Source: an uncultured Clostridia bacterium (lineage in GTDB: Bacteria; Bacillota; Clostridia; Oscillospirales; Acutalibacteraceae). From it: a stretch of DNA of 47,773 nucleotides. The DNA lies in NCBI GenBank assembly GCA_946493765.1, contig CAMMAZ010000014.1, positions 1-47,773 of the forward strand. Reading direction: 5' to 3'. Positions 15,537 to 23,589 of the stretch are shown here, one piece after another. The number at the start of each line of letters is the position of its first letter. Position 1 is the stretch's first letter. The notes under the pieces were generated by a model. The model was given only the letters and a program-made list of their open reading frames with translations. It did no database searches and was not told the DNA's origin. The translations under genes were made by a program, and so were the position numbers.

Positions 15537-17561
15537 TTAACAACTATTTTTTTGTGATTTTTTCCTTGAAACAAGTATGAGAAAAACAACCTGTGCTCCT
15601 AACAAAAAAACAGTCAAAATCAGATAAAGAGGCAACTGCATCTGGACACCGCTATAGGTATGATATACCTGCATACGCAGGTCGCCTGCAACTGTTTTCC
15701 CGCCGATTTTCATTTGGCCGTCATACCCGCTGGCGCGCTGATATCGATAGGTATCGAACGCAACAGAATCCGTCTGTCCCTTTACAGGCTGAATCCGTAC
15801 GGTATACCGCTGCCGGACCGAAGGATCAATTTCGGAGAAATGAAAGGTAAACAGTGAACCGTTAAGATCTGCTTTGGAAAACTGTCCGAAAGCCTGGATC
15901 TGGTTATTTTGGTCTAAAATTGCGATTTCATAGACTGCATCTCCCGACAAACGCGTGCAATACAGCGCAACGGTATCAAACGCATTGGCGGTAAAAAAGT
16001 CCTGTAAAAGAATGTCGTTATTTTCCAAAATATCCTGCACGGCCGTAATATTGGACATGTTTGTACATTGGACCGAAAACCTGCGGCTTTCTCTTTTTTG
16101 CAATGCCAAAGGATAAACATTAACCGCTGCCAGCACCACTGTTGCGCAAGCACAAACAGGCAACACCACTTTGCAGCATCGCCTGCCGCTCCAACGGTTA
16201 GCTGCAACACAGCCGCCATGCGTTGCCAAAAGGACGATAAAAAACAAAAAGGGAATACTGTCGGCTGCACCGGCCGGGCCGAACAAATAAAAAAGCATTC
16301 CGCCAAATAACGTCAGAAGCGGCATGAGCAAAACGCCGGGCCGGTTCTTCTTCAAAATCCAAAATACTAACGATAAGACCGCCAGCATAAAGACCGCGAG
16401 CCGATAAGCCGTGCAATAGGCCAAAAAAGCAATATTTTCATCTCCAACCGTCACGTTATAAACGAAAGTATATCGCTGATCCTGCTGCAGTTTCTCTAAT
16501 ACCCCGCTGTCCATTGTTCCCCAGGTTCGAGCGTGCTTTTCCAAAAGCCATCCAACCGTTTTTTTTGATACATCCGCCTGTTCTGCATCGTCCGTGCTTT
16601 CGACTGTGGAGGCCGGAACACCGTCCAAGCCATCCGAATCACTTTTTGGCATTACTGCCAAAACGCCAAAAAAAGTTCCCGCTGTCAATAGAAAACAGCA
16701 GACACATACAACCGCCGCCTTTAAAATTTTCTTCTTCTCTTTTGCCAGCCAAAAGAGAAGACAAACTGCATAAGCGAAAACCAGAATGAAAACAACAGGC
16801 CGGATAAAACAGCTGATTGCGGCCAAAATTCCAACGCCCGCGCTCTGTGCAATGCACAGATATGTATTTTTCTGTTTATATATACAGGCTCCCAGATAAA
16901 ACACGCCGCCCATCAACGGCATGCAAAAGGAAACGGAATCCACCCACGGGATCGTCATATAGGAAACCGGATTGCACACCGACAAAAGCAAATATTTGCA
17001 GGCCATGCGGGCAGAAAACAGCTTTTTGACCCCCAGATAGCACAAAACCTCGGCGATCAGCAGCATTGCCGCGTTGAGAAGGATCGATGCATAATTAAAA
17101 TTCACAATACCGGTGCCGGACAAAAAACGGTAAAACAACGCTAAGATCCATGTCAGAAGAGCATCGCCCTCCACCGGTACGACACCGCTTTGGGAACCAT
17201 CCAGGGCGATCGCCAAAGCTCGATCCGCAATAGCAACGCTGCCGTCCGGCGGGAAAACGTTGAAGGAGACCAGCACTACGATCATCCCCACCAAATAAAC
17301 CGAAAACAGAAAGAAAGGCAGCCGAAGCAGCGTTGCTTCCCGGATTTTATCGATCCGTTTGCAGGCAAAAATAAAAAAAATACAAAGCAAAACAGCACAT
17401 AAAACAGCCGCAAGGCAGATTGAAATGCTGGCAGTATCGCCGATCCCCTTGCCGGACATGCTTTGCGCAAAAAAAATCATACCTGCACCAGCAGCAATCA
17501 GAATTAAAACAGCTGTGAGTCCTCCGATTGATCCACAGAAGATTTGTCTACACTTTTGCAC
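15537..17561 (-). CDS. GT-C-like polytopic membrane glycosyltransferase, partner of the adjacent GT2
   Basis: The 674-residue protein has roughly 11 hydrophobic helices, a charged loop after the first pair and a C-terminal exposed domain (about 500-640) before a last helix. Acidic residues after the second helix pair (FPPDGSVAIADRA, VPVEGDAL) resemble the catalytic loop region of GT-C enzymes that take sugars from polyprenyl phosphate. The GTG start has GGAGG 7 bases upstream and lies inside the end of the GT2 gene, a 58-base overlap that implies coupled translation. A GtrB-like GT2 next to a polytopic partner is the standard arrangement for decorating a surface glycan (compare YkcC/YkcB). 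The acceptor is unknown. Confidence 0.7.
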   Translation of the reverse strand: MQKCRQIFCGSIGGLTAVLILIAAGAGMIFFAQSMSGKGIGDTASISICLAAVLCAVLLCIFFIFACKRIDKIREATLLRLPFFLFSVYLVGMIVVLVSFNVFPPDGSVAIADRALAIALDGSQSGVVPVEGDALLTWILALFYRFLSGTGIVNFNYASILLNAAMLLIAEVLCYLGVKKLFSARMACKYLLLSVCNPVSYMTIPWVDSVSFCMPLMGGVFYLGACIYKQKNTYLCIAQSAGVGILAAISCFIRPVVFILVFAYAVCLLFWLAKEKKKILKAAVVCVCCFLLTAGTFFGVLAVMPKSDSDGLDGVPASTVESTDDAEQADVSKKTVGWLLEKHARTWGTMDSGVLEKLQQDQRYTFVYNVTVGDENIAFLAYCTAYRLAVFMLAVLSLVFWILKKNRPGVLLMPLLTLFGGMLFYLFGPAGAADSIPFLFFIVLLATHGGCVAANRWSGRRCCKVVLPVCACATVVLAAVNVYPLALQKRESRRFSVQCTNMSNITAVQDILENNDILLQDFFTANAFDTVALYCTRLSGDAVYEIAILDQNNQIQAFGQFSKADLNGSLFTFHFSEIDPSVRQRYTVRIQPVKGQTDSVAFDTYRYQRASGYDGQMKIGGKTVAGDLRMQVYHTYSGVQMQLPLYLILTVFLLGAQVVFLILVSRKKSQKNSC

Positions 17562-18520
17562 ATTGACGCCTCCGTTGTTTCGCCGGTCGTTTTTTCAATG
17601 ATAAAACGCGGTCTTTTTTTGGTTTCCAAATAAATTTTTCCGATATATTCACCGATAATGCCAATCCCCAGAAGCTGCAGACCGCCAAGCCCCCAGATGG
17701 AGGTGATCATGCTGGCCCAGCCGCTGACGGTGATTCCCATAAAATACTGTGCAATAAAAACAATTAACAACACCATACTCACAAGAAAACACAACAGCCC
17801 CATTATCGTGATCAAACGGATGGGCTTGACACTCAGCGATGTGATACCCTGCAGCGCGAAAAACAACATTTTTTTCAGCGGATATTTGCTTTCCCCCGCA
17901 AACCGTTCGCCGCGTTCATAATAAACTTTGGCGCTTTTGAACCCAAGCATCGGCACGATACCGCGCAAAAACAGGTTCACTTCTTTAAAGCCCAGCAGTT
18001 CTTTGACCGCCCTGTTGCTCAGCAGTCGGTAATCCGCATGATTAAAAACGATCTCAACGCCCATGAACCGCAGCAATTTATAAAAGCCCTGCGCGGTAAA
18101 TCGTTTAAAAAAGCTGTCTTTTTTTCGTTTGGAACGCACGCCGTAAACCACTTCGCATCCCTTTTGATATTCCGCGATCATTTTGTCGATCGCATCGATA
18201 TCATCCTGCAAATCCGCATCCATGGAGATCACGGCGTCCGCATGATCCGCGGCGTAGTGAAGTCCCGCCAAAAGGGCGTTTTGATGCCCGTAGTTGCGCG
18301 AAAGCTTCACCCCTTCAAACAAACCGTTGGTTGCGCTGATGCTTTCAATCTTTTCCCAGGTACCGTCGGTGGAACCGTCGTCAATATAGACGACCCGGCT
18401 GGCCGGCGAAACGGCTTTGGAACGGATCAAACCGTTTAGTTTTTCGTTCAGCCGTTTTGTCGTTTCATCGATAACTGCATTTTCATTGTAACATGGTATA
18501 ACGAGATATAGTTTCAGCAC
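17504..18520 (-). CDS. GtrB/DPM1-type family 2 glycosyltransferase
   Basis: The enzyme is expected to transfer a sugar from a nucleotide donor to undecaprenyl phosphate. It has 338 residues. The GT-A domain holds IPCYNE, YIDDGSTDGT and the metal-binding MDADLQDD, as in GtrB, YkcC and DPM1. Two C-terminal membrane helices follow (about 232-255 and 265-290, ending GLLGIGIIGEYIGKIY-like). The GTG start follows GGGGGG. A 48-residue tail after the helices overlaps the start of the downstream membrane protein. It belongs to a four-gene operon with the MGMT-like and PHP genes. Confidence 0.9.
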   Translation of the reverse strand: MLKLYLVIPCYNENAVIDETTKRLNEKLNGLIRSKAVSPASRVVYIDDGSTDGTWEKIESISATNGLFEGVKLSRNYGHQNALLAGLHYAADHADAVISMDADLQDDIDAIDKMIAEYQKGCEVVYGVRSKRKKDSFFKRFTAQGFYKLLRFMGVEIVFNHADYRLLSNRAVKELLGFKEVNLFLRGIVPMLGFKSAKVYYERGERFAGESKYPLKKMLFFALQGITSLSVKPIRLITIMGLLCFLVSMVLLIVFIAQYFMGITVSGWASMITSIWGLGGLQLLGIGIIGEYIGKIYLETKKRPRFIIEKTTGETTEASMCKSVDKSSVDQSEDSQLF

Positions 18521-18547
18521 GTTTTCCCCCCGCTTTATAAAACGTTT

Positions 18548-19303
18548 TTATTTTTCAATCGTTTCCGGACGGTTCCCCGGATAAAATACAGCGCCGTCGG
18601 TCAAAATCGAATCCTCCCGGTTTTTGATCGCCTGCACCAGGTCTTTCGCGGATTGCATTTTTCGTTTGAAACAAATCCCTGCGCCGCGCAGATTCACGCT
18701 GTCGTGCTGATCCGAACCTGCGGTCACGGGTTTGTGATATTTTTTTGCAAATGCGGCCGCTTCATCGTCGTATTCCGGCTTGTCCGCAACTGCCGGATTG
18801 GAATGCGACGCATTGATGCGTTCCACCGCGTCGATATAATCGGGATATAATCGTACCTCTTTGATATACGGCCGCCGGCGGAACGGATGCGCATGAATGA
18901 CCAGACCACCGCTTTCATGCACCAATTGATATTGCTCTTGAATGGAGCAGTCGCGCAGCTCCGGGTGTTGCTTCATCCATTCCGGCGTTAAGCCGACAAT
19001 CAAAAATTCCGTGCCGTGAAAACCCGATTCCCAGCCGAAAAACACCTGCAGACCGATCGCATCGCCTGTTTGCTTTGCGTCCCAATAGCCGGAACAGAAC
19101 GCTTCTGCCCATTCTTCCCACGGCAGATTGCGATCCGGCCGGGTATTGCCGCCAAAATGGTGGTCGGTGATCACAATACCCGCATAACCCGCATCTTGAT
19201 AAGCTTTTGCAATCTCAGCACCGGTGCTGCGCCCGCAAAGGCTCCCTTGCGAGGTGTGCACATGCAGATCATATTGAAATGGATAATCTTTTGATTGTAA
19301 CAT
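18548..19303 (-). CDS. PHP-domain metal-dependent phosphoesterase
   Basis: At 251 residues it carries the PHP metal motifs in order: HVHTS near residue 16, ITDHHFGGN near 45, HAHPFRR near 137 and TAGSDQHD near 195. PHP proteins of this size are phosphoesterases acting on nucleotides, phosphorylated sugars or oligonucleotides, and the substrate cannot be told from sequence. There is no signal peptide. A GGAGG site within the end of the MGMT-like gene serves its ATG, only 3 bases after that gene's stop, so the two are co-translated. Confidence 0.88.
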   Translation of the reverse strand: MLQSKDYPFQYDLHVHTSQGSLCGRSTGAEIAKAYQDAGYAGIVITDHHFGGNTRPDRNLPWEEWAEAFCSGYWDAKQTGDAIGLQVFFGWESGFHGTEFLIVGLTPEWMKQHPELRDCSIQEQYQLVHESGGLVIHAHPFRRRPYIKEVRLYPDYIDAVERINASHSNPAVADKPEYDDEAAAFAKKYHKPVTAGSDQHDSVNLRGAGICFKRKMQSAKDLVQAIKNREDSILTDGAVFYPGNRPETIEK

Positions 19304-19306
19304 TCT

Positions 19307-19618
19307 TCACGCCTTTCCTCCCTGCCACTGATAAACCGACAGATCCACCCTGCCGTCCGTTACCGGGATCCCCTCGTTTTCCAACAGATGAATCTGCATG
19401 TTTTCTCCGCCGAACGCAAACGCGCTGGACACGCGGCCAAACCGGTCAACCACACGAAAACAAGGGATATGCTCCGGATCCGGATTGACATGCAGCGCAT
19501 AGCCGACCACCCGCGACCAGCGCGGATTGCCTGCAAGCGCCGCGATCTGTCCGTAGGTCGCGACCTTTCCTCTTGGAATTTTTCTCACGATCTCATAAAT
19601 TCTTTCAAAAACCGTCAC
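19307..19618 (-). CDS. MGMT-family DNA-binding protein (single-domain alkyltransferase-like)
   Basis: The protein has 103 residues, which covers only the C-terminal DNA-binding half of O6-alkylguanine-DNA alkyltransferases. It shows the helix-turn-helix YGQIAALAG, the arginine finger NPRWSRVVG and the active-site region IPCFRVV. True repair enzymes have PCHRV, while Atl proteins replace the Cys. Here the Cys is kept and the His is Phe. It may be a weak methyltransferase or a lesion-recognition protein that hands damage to nucleotide excision repair. The GTG start is overlapped by an unconvincing upstream frame. Confidence 0.88.
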   Translation of the reverse strand: MTVFERIYEIVRKIPRGKVATYGQIAALAGNPRWSRVVGYALHVNPDPEHIPCFRVVDRFGRVSSAFAFGGENMQIHLLENEGIPVTDGRVDLSVYQWQGGKA

Positions 19619-19957
19619 GCGGCACCATCCTTTTCCTTTTCATTACCGCTATTGTGCCCCGTCTGCTTTTTTTCAGTCTGTTTTCTCACAATTTTGCGAT
19701 CATCCGCACCAACACCGCAATATGCCGCTGAATAGAAAATATATAAACATGAACTATAATATTTATAACATTTCTGATCCAGGAATGTCAAGAGCCGGTA
19801 GAAATTTGCGCCAGCATGTGCTGATTGGATCGTTTTGTGAAAAACAATTAATTTTCCAAAAGCGGTTGCTCCCTCTTCCATTTTTCAAGAAAATATGGTA
19901 AAATAGCAATTGAAATAACAGGACTTATCAATCTGCAAAGGGGAGATACCGCGTCAC

Positions 19958-21067
19958 ATGTCAATTCTTCAATATCTGCCTGCAATAGAACTGCTGATTT
20001 TCAACTTGTTTACATTAGACCACTGCTGCCACAAAAAATATTCCGCACTGAAAACGGCACTGGTCCTCTTTGTTTTTTCTGCTGTCCTTCTTATGGTTTC
20101 CCTTATGTTTGCGCAAGAAATTTCTTTTGAGGGAGATGGCAAATTAAGTCTGTTGGGCTTTATTTATCTTCTCCCATTTCGATTTCTATATAAGGAAAAG
20201 ACGTCGCTTTTAATCACGATCGTATGCACCTGTTGGGTATACACGCTGGGTATTCTTTCTCTATCTATGCAGCTCGCCGATGTGTTGGGAATCAGCCAGC
20301 CGGTTTATATTTTTTCCATTGAAACCGTGCTTTTTCTTGTGACCGCTTTCCCGTTTTACAAATGGGTCGTTCCAAAATATATTTTCGTGATTGAAAATAT
20401 CGGCACGTTCGAGAAACGGTGGTATCAATATATCGCGGTGAGCAACTGCCTTAACTTTTTGTTGCTGGTCGTTTTGAATGCGATTCTGATCGAACAAAAA
20501 GCTTCGATTTTAAAAATTTTATGCGTGGTATTGCTGCTGTCGTCAATCTATGTGTCTTATTTTATTCTGTATAAAATCGTTCTCGATTCCATTAAAATGA
20601 ATCAGTTGGAACATGTGGTGCTGCACGACTCCTTAACAGGGCTTGGCAATCGCACATTGCTGTGGAACCATCTGCATGCACTTTTGCAAACGCAGCAGAC
20701 TTTTTCGGTGCTGTTCATGGATCTGGATCGGTTCAAGGAAATCAACGATCATTACGGGCACCTGATCGGCGATCAGTATTTAAAGCATTTCGCCAAAATC
20801 AGTTCCGCCATCTTGCAAGGCCGCGGGGAGGTCTTCCGGTTCGGCGGCGATGAGTTTGTCGCCGTGTGTCCCGGGACGATCCCGCAAAAAACAATCGAAC
20901 AGCTTAAAAAATGCCGCGAATGGGAAAACGGCGCACCCTGTCCTTTCAATCAGGTCAGCACCGGCGTGCTGCTTTGCGAGCCGCCCCACGCGAATAAAAA
21001 TGTGGAGCAAATTCTGCATAAGGTCGACCAAATGATGTATCAAAATAAAACCGCTAAAGACAAGTAG
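19958..21067 (+). CDS. Membrane-bound diguanylate cyclase (GGDEF)
   Basis: The enzyme makes c-di-GMP from two GTP. Its 369 residues comprise six or seven hydrophobic helices (about 1-205) and a GGDEF domain. The catalytic domain shows DSLTGLGNR, FMDLDRFKEIND and an intact FGGDEFV. An inhibitory RxxD site five residues before GGDEF is absent (the sequence is RGEVFR), so product feedback is probably lacking. The membrane region is a MASE-like sensor of unknown ligand. It may feed the c-di-GMP riboswitch operon located 20 kb away. A GGGGAGA ribosome site lies 12 bases upstream, which is long. Confidence 0.92.
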   Translation: MSILQYLPAIELLIFNLFTLDHCCHKKYSALKTALVLFVFSAVLLMVSLMFAQEISFEGDGKLSLLGFIYLLPFRFLYKEKTSLLITIVCTCWVYTLGILSLSMQLADVLGISQPVYIFSIETVLFLVTAFPFYKWVVPKYIFVIENIGTFEKRWYQYIAVSNCLNFLLLVVLNAILIEQKASILKILCVVLLLSSIYVSYFILYKIVLDSIKMNQLEHVVLHDSLTGLGNRTLLWNHLHALLQTQQTFSVLFMDLDRFKEINDHYGHLIGDQYLKHFAKISSAILQGRGEVFRFGGDEFVAVCPGTIPQKTIEQLKKCREWENGAPCPFNQVSTGVLLCEPPHANKNVEQILHKVDQMMYQNKTAKDK

Positions 21068-21074
21068 CCTGCAA

Positions 21075-21107
21075 AAAAACGGCAGTTCACATTGAACTGC
21101 CGTTTTT
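21075..21107. terminator. Bidirectional terminator
   Basis: AAAAACGGCAGTTCA (21075-21089) pairs with TGAACTGCCGTTTTT (21093-21107) around a 3-base loop, between the convergent cyclase and DUF4097 lipoprotein genes. Confidence 0.93.
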
Positions 21108-21143
21108 AAGATTCTCCAACCGCAAAATAATTATTTTCAAAAA

Positions 21144-21806
21144 TTATTCGTTTACAAATTCAATCGCAACATCGCCGTTATTGTTCGACACACACAGCGT
21201 TTTTTCGCCGCCATCTTTATTGTCCGGCAGATTGCTCTCCCCTTTTTTGATTTCGGATTGAATGGCAAAATCATCATAGCCTCCAACAACCGCACCGGAA
21301 ATATCTCCGTTTTTTCCCTTCAAAGTCAAAGCACTGCCTACATCTAAGTTTCCAAAGGTAATATCTCCTCCATTTGAAGAAATATCGATACTTCCGGTTA
21401 CAGCCAATGCAGAAACTGTTATATCCTCGTTTGTTGTGGATAGCGTAAGGTTTTCTAAAAGCGCGTTCGGTATCTGCAACGATATTTTCCGATATTCGGC
21501 GGCGGGTTTCCCTCCAATATAATCCGTCCACTTTTTATCGCTTACGCTTGTCATCGTCAACACATTTTCGTCAGAAACAGAAATATCGTAATACGCTTTG
21601 TTGTTTTCAGAATATTGCATGTGGACTTGCTCGTCTGCGGATAACGACACTTCAATTTCTCTATCTTGCACATCAAGATGGATTGCTTTGATCTGTGTAT
21701 CCGATGTATAGCTTTTTTCTTCAAATGGTTCGCTGCTGTCCGCGCAGCCTGCCAAAATGAAACTACTCAATATAAGGCACAATACAAGTGAAATGATTTT
21801 TTTCAT
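21144..21806 (-). CDS. DUF4097-like lipoprotein
   Basis: The protein has 220 residues. The ATG at 21806 follows AGGAGG, and the longer frame from 21893 would start inside the promoter. A lipobox (LAGC) follows a classic signal peptide. The mature protein has repeated short beta strands such as LTLSTTNEDITVS and ISSNGGDITFGNLD, the right-handed beta-helix signature of DUF4097/DUF4098 adhesin-like proteins. The function of the family is not established; envelope stress roles are often suggested. It is transcribed away from a MerR regulator whose operator sits in its promoter. Confidence 0.85.
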   Translation of the reverse strand: MKKIISLVLCLILSSFILAGCADSSEPFEEKSYTSDTQIKAIHLDVQDREIEVSLSADEQVHMQYSENNKAYYDISVSDENVLTMTSVSDKKWTDYIGGKPAAEYRKISLQIPNALLENLTLSTTNEDITVSALAVTGSIDISSNGGDITFGNLDVGSALTLKGKNGDISGAVVGGYDDFAIQSEIKKGESNLPDNKDGGEKTLCVSNNNGDVAIEFVNE

Positions 21807-21869
21807 AATGATTCCTCCTAAACCGAATGGAAATATGGATTGCTTTTCGCAATATTCTATGCTAAAATC

Positions 21870-21900
21870 ATCATAAACCTTTGTGCTACACAAATGTCAA
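21870..21900 (-). promoter_or_regulatory. MerR-type promoter with 19-bp spacer and central palindrome
   Basis: On the minus strand TTGACA (21900-21895) and TATGAT (21875-21870) are separated by 19 bases. The spacer holds the palindrome TTTGTG-CTA-CACAAA (21880-21894). An overlong spacer with a dyad between the boxes is the hallmark of MerR-activated promoters, in which the activated protein twists the DNA. The gene for the likely regulator starts 17 bases to the right. Confidence 0.8.
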
Positions 21901-21916
21901 TGGGAGAAAATAAAAA

Positions 21917-22825
21917 ATGAAAAAATATTTTTCAGTTGGAGAAGCTGCAAAGGCTGCCCATACAACGAGCGAAACGCTGCGGCATTATGACCGCATCGGA
22001 TTGGTCAAACCAAGCAAAAAAGATGAGTGGACGAATTATCGCTATTATACCGAGCAGGACATTGTTCGGTTGAACACGGTACGGGCTTTGCAGCTTATGG
22101 ATTTATCCTTGCAGGAAATAAAAAAGGTTTTAGAATATGACGATCTTGAAAAAATTGTGGACTTTTTAGCACAAGCGGAGAAAAAGGCCGATGCAAAAAT
22201 TGCAGCGCTTCAATACAGCAAATCAAAAATCCAGTTGGCAAAAGCGGACTATGAAAAAAAATTGCAGGGACAACAAAAGTTCAGCCGCGCCTTTCTCAAA
22301 GATTATCCACAACGTGTTATTTTGCTGTCCGATACCTTAGAAGCGCCAACGCTTGATAATCTTTGGAATTATCTCGGCCATTTCTACGATAAAGTTACGC
22401 CGGCCTTAAAAGAACAATTTTCCTTTGAGGATTTAGCCGGTATATACACCGAAAACGGATTGTCAAGGCTTTTTGCCGTCTGCGTTCGTTATGCGGATAT
22501 CAACGGATTAAAGGTATTGCCAAAGGGAAAATATCTTTGCGCTGATTGTACCGAGGAAAACCGGGAACAAGTATTAAACGAGGTCATGCGTATAGCCCGA
22601 CATGACCTGCTCTGCATCTTCGCCGTCAATCCAACTTTGGATGGAATATACGCCATCCTCACAAGTGCCAAACTCGATAGGTTGGCACATAGGCACTCCA
22701 AAAGAAGCGACCTGTTTCATCATGTTAAACTCAGACTGTTTTGTATCGTGCTGCGCAATATCGGAAACACGCAAAAGATACTGTGTGCCGTTTTCGTCGG
22801 TAACACAGTATTTTTTATCACTTGA
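21917..22825 (+). CDS. MerR-family regulator with a replaced C-terminus (truncated)
   Basis: The N-terminal winged helix is intact: YFSVGEAAKAAHTTSETLRH, YYTEQD and LQEIKKVLE. A coiled linker (about 80-125) and a GyrI-like ligand domain (about 135-220) follow. Homology stops near residue 222-228. From about 22600 on, the frame reads the antisense strand of a truncated phosphotransferase gene, so the last 75 or so residues (LDRLAHRHSKRS and onward) are not native. The real ligand domain has probably lost its final strands. The GGGAG ribosome site and operator (21880-21894) are intact. It may still bind DNA but may respond wrongly to ligand. Confidence 0.85.
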   Translation: MKKYFSVGEAAKAAHTTSETLRHYDRIGLVKPSKKDEWTNYRYYTEQDIVRLNTVRALQLMDLSLQEIKKVLEYDDLEKIVDFLAQAEKKADAKIAALQYSKSKIQLAKADYEKKLQGQQKFSRAFLKDYPQRVILLSDTLEAPTLDNLWNYLGHFYDKVTPALKEQFSFEDLAGIYTENGLSRLFAVCVRYADINGLKVLPKGKYLCADCTEENREQVLNEVMRIARHDLLCIFAVNPTLDGIYAILTSAKLDRLAHRHSKRSDLFHHVKLRLFCIVLRNIGNTQKILCAVFVGNTVFFIT

Positions 22826-22864
22826 CCAGCCTTTGTTTATTGGTTCTTTCGTTACAAAATTCAT
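22574..22864 (-). pseudogene. Truncated APH-family (aminoglycoside phosphotransferase-like) gene
   Basis: The 96-residue frame matches the N-terminal lobe of APH/MphA-like kinases: NKGWSSDKKYCVTDENGT, YLLRVSDIAQ, and MCQPIEFGTCEDGVYSIQSW ending IDGEDAEQV. It then runs into antisense MerR sequence and stops. The kinase catalytic loop (HGDxxxxN) and DxD motif that would lie about 100 residues further on are gone, so it is not an active enzyme. It starts 17 bases after the peptidase E-like gene in the same direction and was probably its operon partner. Confidence 0.8.
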
Positions 22865-22881
22865 ATCTTTTCTCCGCAGCT

Positions 22882-23550
22882 CTATTTGCCAAACACCTTG
22901 ACATCACCGAGCAGTTTAAGGTTTCCATTATCCACGAGAATTGCGCCAGATCGCACAGCAGTTGCGTACACGGTTTTTCCACGTTCAGCAAGCACACGCT
23001 GTATCGACTCATCCTGTACCGCCGTTCCCTCATAGTGGACTTCCATATAAAAATCATTCAAATAAGGAAGCCCCTCATAATACTTAAATTCGGGGTAATC
23101 ATCATCGGGAGACAAATGGTACTCCGCTAACTGAATGACAGCACCGGCACTATAGCCCATCAGAATCCCATCATGTTGCATCAAAATATCATACAAATCG
23201 AACTCTTTGATTCGATCCATCATTCTGTCTGGCAATCCACCAAGGAAATAAACAATGTCTGCGTTCTTGATTTTTTGAGCTGCAGATTCCTTTGTGTCGG
23301 TAAAATAATTGATAAAGTTAATGTTTTCTTCCGGGATGCCGTAAGCAGTTAAGCCTCCAACAATCCCGTTGTGATATTTGCCACATTCTTTGCTATACAA
23401 GGCATTCCAATCTGATAAGGATTTTACACGGTTGTCTCTAAAAGAAAACGCCACGACCGCAACAGAATGGCTTGGCTGTATGTAGTTTTTTAATTCGTCA
23501 TAGAGCCATGGCGCATCTATGTCAAATCCTTCAAGTAAAATGTTTATCAT
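22882..23550 (-). CDS. Peptidase E-like (family S51) protein
   Basis: At 222 residues it matches peptidase family S51. The nucleophile Ser is in the elbow GYSAGAV (about 135), after FLGGLPDRMMDRI, where S51 enzymes have F.GG....L. Homologues include aspartyl dipeptidase PepE and cyanophycinase. Small Firmicutes members often have unknown substrates. There is no signal peptide, so it is cytoplasmic. The GGAGG site is 8 bases from the ATG. Its coding DNA is more AT-rich than most of the window, as is the neighbouring damaged APH gene. Confidence 0.85.
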   Translation of the reverse strand: MINILLEGFDIDAPWLYDELKNYIQPSHSVAVVAFSFRDNRVKSLSDWNALYSKECGKYHNGIVGGLTAYGIPEENINFINYFTDTKESAAQKIKNADIVYFLGGLPDRMMDRIKEFDLYDILMQHDGILMGYSAGAVIQLAEYHLSPDDDYPEFKYYEGLPYLNDFYMEVHYEGTAVQDESIQRVLAERGKTVYATAVRSGAILVDNGNLKLLGDVKVFGK

Positions 23551-23589
23551 AGATTTCTACCTCCTGCTAGAAAATATAGCCATACACCG

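Noticed and set aside
19068-19082. GCTTTGCGTCC on the plus strand, resembling the GEMM core reversed
   Set aside because: It lies in the coding sequence of the PHP gene and lacks the GAAA hairpin, GGCAAAC and P1 pairing.
19615-19881. 88-codon minus-strand frame overlapping the MGMT-like start by ATGA
   Set aside because: The overlap is suggestive, but there is no ribosome site, composition is unnatural, and the end is a charged low-complexity tail.
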